Below, piece by piece: positions 60,649 through 64,000 of a stretch of DNA of 64,000 bases. Under the pieces are notes generated by a model, which worked only from the letters and a program-made list of their open reading frames with translations, was not told the origin of the DNA and did no database searches. Numbering within the stretch: position 1 is the stretch's first letter; each line of letters starts with the position of its first letter. Made by a program: the position numbers and the translations under genes. This DNA is from Synechococcus sp. Nb3U1 (GTDB lineage: Bacteria; Cyanobacteriota; Cyanobacteriia; Thermostichales; Thermostichaceae), in NCBI RefSeq assembly GCF_021533835.1, contig NZ_JAKFYQ010000001.1, forward strand, positions 1,150,079 to 1,214,078. Reading direction: 5' to 3'.

Positions 60649-63279
60649 ATGCCAGTCACGAAGCTAGCCGAACTCGAAACCTTGATTCAAGAGGTCAAAG
60701 CCGCTCAGGCTCAATACGCCACCTTCACCCAGGAGCAGGTGGATCAGATTTTCCGCAAAGCAGCCTTGGCCGCCAACAATGAGCGGATCCCGTTGGCCAA
60801 GTTGGCAGTACAAGAAACCGGCATGGGCATCGTGGAAGACAAGGTGATCAAAAATCACTTTGCCTCAGAATACATCTACAACAAATATAAGCACGAAAAG
60901 ACCTGCGGGGTGATCGAACACGACGAAGGCTTTGGCTACGAAAAAATCGCCGAGCCGATTGGGATCCTGGCCGGTATTGTGCCAGTGACCAACCCCACAT
61001 CCACCACGATTTTTAAAGCTCTGATTGCCCTCAAAACCCGCAATGCCATCATTTTTTCGCCGCATCCTCGGGCCAAAGGCTGTAGTATTGCCGCTGCCAA
61101 GATCGTCAAGAAAGCTGCCGAAGCGGCGGGTGCCCCGCCAGGGTTGATTGGCTGGATTGATGAACCCACCGTCGAACTGTCCCAAGCCCTGATGCAGCAC
61201 CCCGAGGTGAAATTGATCCTAGCGACGGGTGGCCCTGGCATGGTGAAAGCGGCTTACTCCTCTGGTCATCCTTCCTTGGGGGTGGGGGCGGGCAATACTC
61301 CGGCGGTGATCGATGCCAGTGCCGATATTCCCATGGCGGTGAGTTCCATTTTGCTGAGCAAAACCTTTGACAACGGCATGATCTGTGCCTCTGAACAATC
61401 GGTCGTGGTGGTAGATACCATTTACGAGCAGGTGAAAGCCGAGTTTCGGAATCGCGGGGCATATATCTTGGATCCGGAACAAACTGCAGCCGTTCGACAA
61501 ATCATCCTCAAAGATGGCCGATTGAATCCAGGTATAGTGGGTCAGCCGGTGGAGACCATCGCTCAATTGGCCGGGATGCAGGTGCCAGAGGGATCTAAAG
61601 TGTTGATTGGGGAAGTGGAAACCGTAGGTGTTGAGGAACCTTTTTCCTATGAAAAATTGGCCCCGGTGCTGGCCCTCTATCGAGCCAAAGATTTTCACAC
61701 GGCTGTAGAGATTGCCTCACAACTGGTCAACTTCGGTGGTAAGGGACACACCTCGGTGCTCTACACGGATCCGGCCAATCGGGATGATATCGCCTACTTT
61801 GAAAATGCTCTGCAAACGGCACGGGTGTTGATCAATACGCCGTCGTCACAGGGAGCGATTGGAGATCTATATAACTTCAAGTTGGATCCTTCGCTGACTT
61901 TGGGCTGTGGTACCTGGGGGGGCAATTCTGTGTCAGAAAATGTTGGGCCTCACCATCTGCTCAACATCAAAACCGTGACCCAACGGCGGGAAAACATGCT
62001 CTGGTTCCGGATCCCGCCCAAGATCTACTTCAAGCCGGGCTGTTTGCCGGTGGCCCTGCGGGAATTGGAGGGCAAAAAGCGGGCTTTTCTCATCACCGAT
62101 AAACCCCTCTTTGATCTGGGCATGTTGCACCTCATCACCCAGGTGTTGGATGAGATCAAGGTGAATTGGGATGTCTATCACGATGTGGAGCCGGATCCCA
62201 CCCTCAGCAATGTCAATCGGGGCCTCGAGCAACTGCGCAACTTCCAGCCGGATGTGATCATCGCCGTCGGCGGGGGATCCCCGATGGATGCGGCCAAGGT
62301 GATGTGGCTGATGTATGAGCAGCCGCAGGTGGAGTTTGAAGGATTGGCCATGCGATTTATGGATATCCGCAAGCGGGTGTACGAGCTGCCAGCTTTAGGA
62401 CAAAAGGCCCAGTTGATTTGCATTCCCACCACCTCCGGCACCGGCTCTGAGGTCACCCCCTTTGCGGTGGTCACCGATGACCGGGTGGGAATTAAGTATC
62501 CCCTGGCGGACTACGCCCTCACCCCCAATATGGCCATTGTGGATCCCGACTTAACGCTGAAAATGCCCAGAAAGCTGACGGCCTACGGCGGCATCGATGC
62601 CCTCACCCATGCCCTTGAGGCTTATGTATCGGTGATGGCCAGTGATTTCACGGATGGTTTGGCTCTACAAGCCATCAAGCTGTTGCTTACCTATTTGCCC
62701 CGTGCTTACGAAAAAGGCGCTGAGGATCCGGAAGCGCGGGAAAAAGTTCACTACGCCGCCACCATAGCCGGGATGGCCTTCGCCAATGCCTTTTTGGGAG
62801 TCTGTCACTCCTTGGCCCACAAGCTGGGATCCACCTTCCATGTGCCCCACGGCTTGGCCAATGCTCTGATGATTAGCCATGTGATCCGTTACAACGCCAC
62901 CGACGCCCCCTTCAAGCAGGCAATTTTCCCGCAATACCGCTATCCCAACGCCAAGCACCGCTATGCCGAGATCGCCGACCATCTACACCTGGGCGGGGCC
63001 AACGATGACGAAAAGGTGATGCGGCTGATCGATGCTATCGAAGATCTCAAGCAAAAAGTTGGGATCCCGATGACCATTCGAGAAACCCTGAGTGAAACCG
63101 AGCAGGAATTTTACGATCATCTGGAAACTATGGCAGAACAAGCCTTTGACGACCAATGCACCGGAGCCAACCCCCGCTACCCGCTGATTCGGGATATGAA
63201 GGAGTTGTACGTCCTGGCCTATCGGGGCTTTAAGGTGGATGCCGCCCTCTACCATCAGGAGGATCCCGTGTTGGCTTAG
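60649..63279 (+). CDS. adhE: Bifunctional acetaldehyde-CoA/alcohol dehydrogenase
   Basis: AdhE reduces acetyl-CoA to acetaldehyde and then ethanol, regenerating two NAD+. The 876-residue product has an N-terminal aldehyde-dehydrogenase domain with the catalytic cysteine in FDNGMICASEQS, and a C-terminal iron-dependent alcohol dehydrogenase with GGGSPMDAAKVMW, PTTSGTGSEVTPFAV and the iron-binding HSLAHKLGSTFHVPHGLANA. GGAGG is nine bases before the ATG at 60649. AdhE multimers (spirosomes) are known in other bacteria. Upstream are two copies of CAATTGTT 10 bases apart (60588-60606), a possible regulatory repeat. This gene completes the fermentation block. Confidence 0.97.
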   Translation: MPVTKLAELETLIQEVKAAQAQYATFTQEQVDQIFRKAALAANNERIPLAKLAVQETGMGIVEDKVIKNHFASEYIYNKYKHEKTCGVIEHDEGFGYEKIAEPIGILAGIVPVTNPTSTTIFKALIALKTRNAIIFSPHPRAKGCSIAAAKIVKKAAEAAGAPPGLIGWIDEPTVELSQALMQHPEVKLILATGGPGMVKAAYSSGHPSLGVGAGNTPAVIDASADIPMAVSSILLSKTFDNGMICASEQSVVVVDTIYEQVKAEFRNRGAYILDPEQTAAVRQIILKDGRLNPGIVGQPVETIAQLAGMQVPEGSKVLIGEVETVGVEEPFSYEKLAPVLALYRAKDFHTAVEIASQLVNFGGKGHTSVLYTDPANRDDIAYFENALQTARVLINTPSSQGAIGDLYNFKLDPSLTLGCGTWGGNSVSENVGPHHLLNIKTVTQRRENMLWFRIPPKIYFKPGCLPVALRELEGKKRAFLITDKPLFDLGMLHLITQVLDEIKVNWDVYHDVEPDPTLSNVNRGLEQLRNFQPDVIIAVGGGSPMDAAKVMWLMYEQPQVEFEGLAMRFMDIRKRVYELPALGQKAQLICIPTTSGTGSEVTPFAVVTDDRVGIKYPLADYALTPNMAIVDPDLTLKMPRKLTAYGGIDALTHALEAYVSVMASDFTDGLALQAIKLLLTYLPRAYEKGAEDPEAREKVHYAATIAGMAFANAFLGVCHSLAHKLGSTFHVPHGLANALMISHVIRYNATDAPFKQAIFPQYRYPNAKHRYAEIADHLHLGGANDDEKVMRLIDAIEDLKQKVGIPMTIRETLSETEQEFYDHLETMAEQAFDDQCTGANPRYPLIRDMKELYVLAYRGFKVDAALYHQEDPVLA

Positions 63280-63376
63280 GGGTTGAAGGCATTAAAAGGG
63301 GAGATTGGGGTCATGCAAATCTAATCCTTTGAGGATACTGATACCCTCTACATTGTTTTCTAAACCCAACTCTCCT

Positions 63377-63673
63377 GTGGAAACCCGCGACTTGGATGAG
63401 AATACTCTGAAAGAAAAAATCTTGTTCTTGGCCCGGCAGCATGGAGCACGATCTATTCGCATGTTTGGAGCTGTAGCTAGGGGGAAAGAAAAATTGGATA
63501 GCGATATCGATTTTCTGGTTAATTTTCCCCCTGGTTATGATCTCTTTTTCCGACGAATTGCTCTTCAGGATTCACTGGCCTAATTGCTAGGAAGATCTGT
63601 TGACCTAATTCCAGAGCATGAGTTAAATCGTCATATTCGAGAACTAGCCCTAAAGGAAGTACTTGAGCTGTGA
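63377..63673 (+). pseudogene. MNT-type antitoxin gene with in-frame stop
   Basis: The reading frame from GTG 63377 gives a minimal nucleotidyltransferase: RSIRMFGAVARGKEKLDSDIDFLVNF. The GSX10DXD motif reads GA...DID (G31, A32, D43, D45), so the serine is replaced by alanine. The frame meets TAA at 63581-63583, yet the same frame continues LLGRSVDLIPEHELNRHIRELALKEVLEL to a stop at 63671-63673, which is the usual end of this family. One base change (probably GAA to TAA) has split it. It overlaps the toxin start by four bases. If expressed, the short form lacks the C-terminal 30 residues. Confidence 0.8.
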
Positions 63674-64000
63674 AGAAGTCTTGGCATGCCCTTCATATCA
63701 TGGACGCGATTGCCAAAATTTGCTGTATTCAGCTTCGAGGAGATCTCATCCAAGATGAGATTCTCTATGATGTAACTTTGCGAAACCTGCAAACCCTTTC
63801 AGAAGCAACTCAACGCTTGCTACTTGAACTAAAGAGGATTTATGCAAAAATACCTTGGCACAACATTAGTGATTTCCGAAATATTTTAGTTCATAACTAT
63901 CTCGGAGATATTGATCCCCAAATAGTAATGAAAGTAATCGAAAACCATCTTGATCCGTTGGAATCCGTTGTCAAAGCCATGTTGGAAACGGATCCCTCGC
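63670..64000 (+). CDS. HepT-like HEPN toxin, right end beyond window
   Basis: The 110 residues visible match the HepT/DUF86 HEPN family. The catalytic motif RX4HXY is intact: R70-N-I-L-V-H75-N-Y77 in DFRNILVHNYLGDI. HepT is an RNase toxin held inactive by AMPylation of that tyrosine by its MNT partner. It starts at GTG 63670, overlapping the antitoxin stop. The module is visibly AT-richer than its neighbours, and GGATCC is rare in it, which suits recent acquisition. The 3' end lies outside the window. Confidence 0.82.
   Translation, partial: MKKSWHALHIMDAIAKICCIQLRGDLIQDEILYDVTLRNLQTLSEATQRLLLELKRIYAKIPWHNISDFRNILVHNYLGDIDPQIVMKVIENHLDPLESVVKAMLETDPS

Larger units (their letters stand above)
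1..64000. repeat. Dispersed iterated palindrome GGGATCCC (HIP-like)
   Basis: The octamer GGGATCCC and its core GGATCC recur through the whole window, in genes on both strands and between genes. By hand I count about 21 GGATCC and about 8 GGGATCCC in the first 5 kb. Base composition alone would predict roughly 1.5 and 0.1. I saw no copy of the usual cyanobacterial HIP1 octamer GCGATCGC. HIP1 is an established feature of many cyanobacterial genomes; reading this octamer as its lineage-specific substitute is my inference. The GATC core is a possible methylation site. The density drops in the 56 kb intergenic region, the three small mobile elements and the toxin-antitoxin pair at the 3' end. Confidence 0.9.

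Noticed and set aside
1-64000. Many open frames of 60-190 codons antisense to or overlapping the genes described
   Set aside because: They follow from GC-rich codon use in the true genes, have no recognisable family wording, and lack good ribosome-binding sites.
1-64000. tRNA, rRNA or CRISPR in the intergenic gaps
   Set aside because: I looked for T-loop GTTCGAAT-type sequences, rRNA-like runs and evenly spaced direct repeats and found none convincing.

Overview
This window comes from a cyanobacterium, most likely a unicellular hot-spring Synechococcus (Thermostichus-like) lineage. Directly visible cyanobacterial markers are ndhF, a Ycf66 protein, a cyanobacterial-type Hfq, a gas-vesicle block (gvpA-gvpC-gvpN-gvpJ), a gene set resembling the Synechocystis slr0144-slr0147 photosystem II assembly cluster, an HmpF-like fragment and pentapeptide-repeat proteins. 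The hot-spring assignment is an inference. It rests on moderate-to-high GC, dark-fermentation genes (pflB, pflA, adhE) and extreme iteration of the palindrome GGGATCCC, which seems to take the place of the usual cyanobacterial HIP1 octamer GCGATCGC.

Layout. 1-8.8 kb: an edge-truncated ABC substrate-binding protein, a Rieske oxygenase, a WD40 protein, ndhF, ssb, an AAC(3)-I-like acetyltransferase, a MetX-like hydrolase coupled to a desaturase, and a TxlA-type thioredoxin. 9-16.8 kb: a frameshifted DODA-type dioxygenase, pheT, a small double-glycine peptide precursor behind a striking inverted repeat, a beta-helix/YfaP-like envelope protein, and a nucleoside uptake and hydrolysis pair. 17-25.4 kb: rhodanese, a C45 peptidase-like acyltransferase, an LptA-like protein, the gas-vesicle block on the minus strand, hfq, the four-gene V4R cluster and aroH. 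25.5-36.8 kb: an HmpF fragment, Ycf66, ppc, an operon (amidohydrolase, ferritin-like, BFD-like) behind a textbook NtcA promoter, SpoIID, an MFS transporter, yidD, and an alpha/beta hydrolase next to a Crp-family regulator. 37-51.6 kb: mostly housekeeping (surE, hisH, hemW, yajQ, mrdA, HU, cobD-like). 51.7-56 kb: an orphan substrate-binding protein with its own NtcA-like site, an FHA-cyclase, an AtzH-like protein and pfkA. 56-63.3 kb: the fermentation block pflB, pentapeptide, pflA, osmC, adhE. 63.3 kb to the end: a HepT/MNT toxin-antitoxin pair whose antitoxin has an in-frame stop.

How it fits together. Several genes point to scavenging of organic nitrogen: the nucleoside-binding protein with nucleoside hydrolase, an NtcA-promoted amidohydrolase, an NtcA-promoted substrate-binding protein, and an AtzH/HpxZ-like protein. 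The pfl block would let the cell ferment pyruvate to formate, acetyl-CoA and ethanol in dark anoxic conditions. Three copies of a roughly 107-119 bp element with terminal inverted repeats TACAGCCTTTTCC lie between genes and look like a small non-autonomous transposable element. No tRNA, rRNA, CRISPR array or intact transposase was seen.
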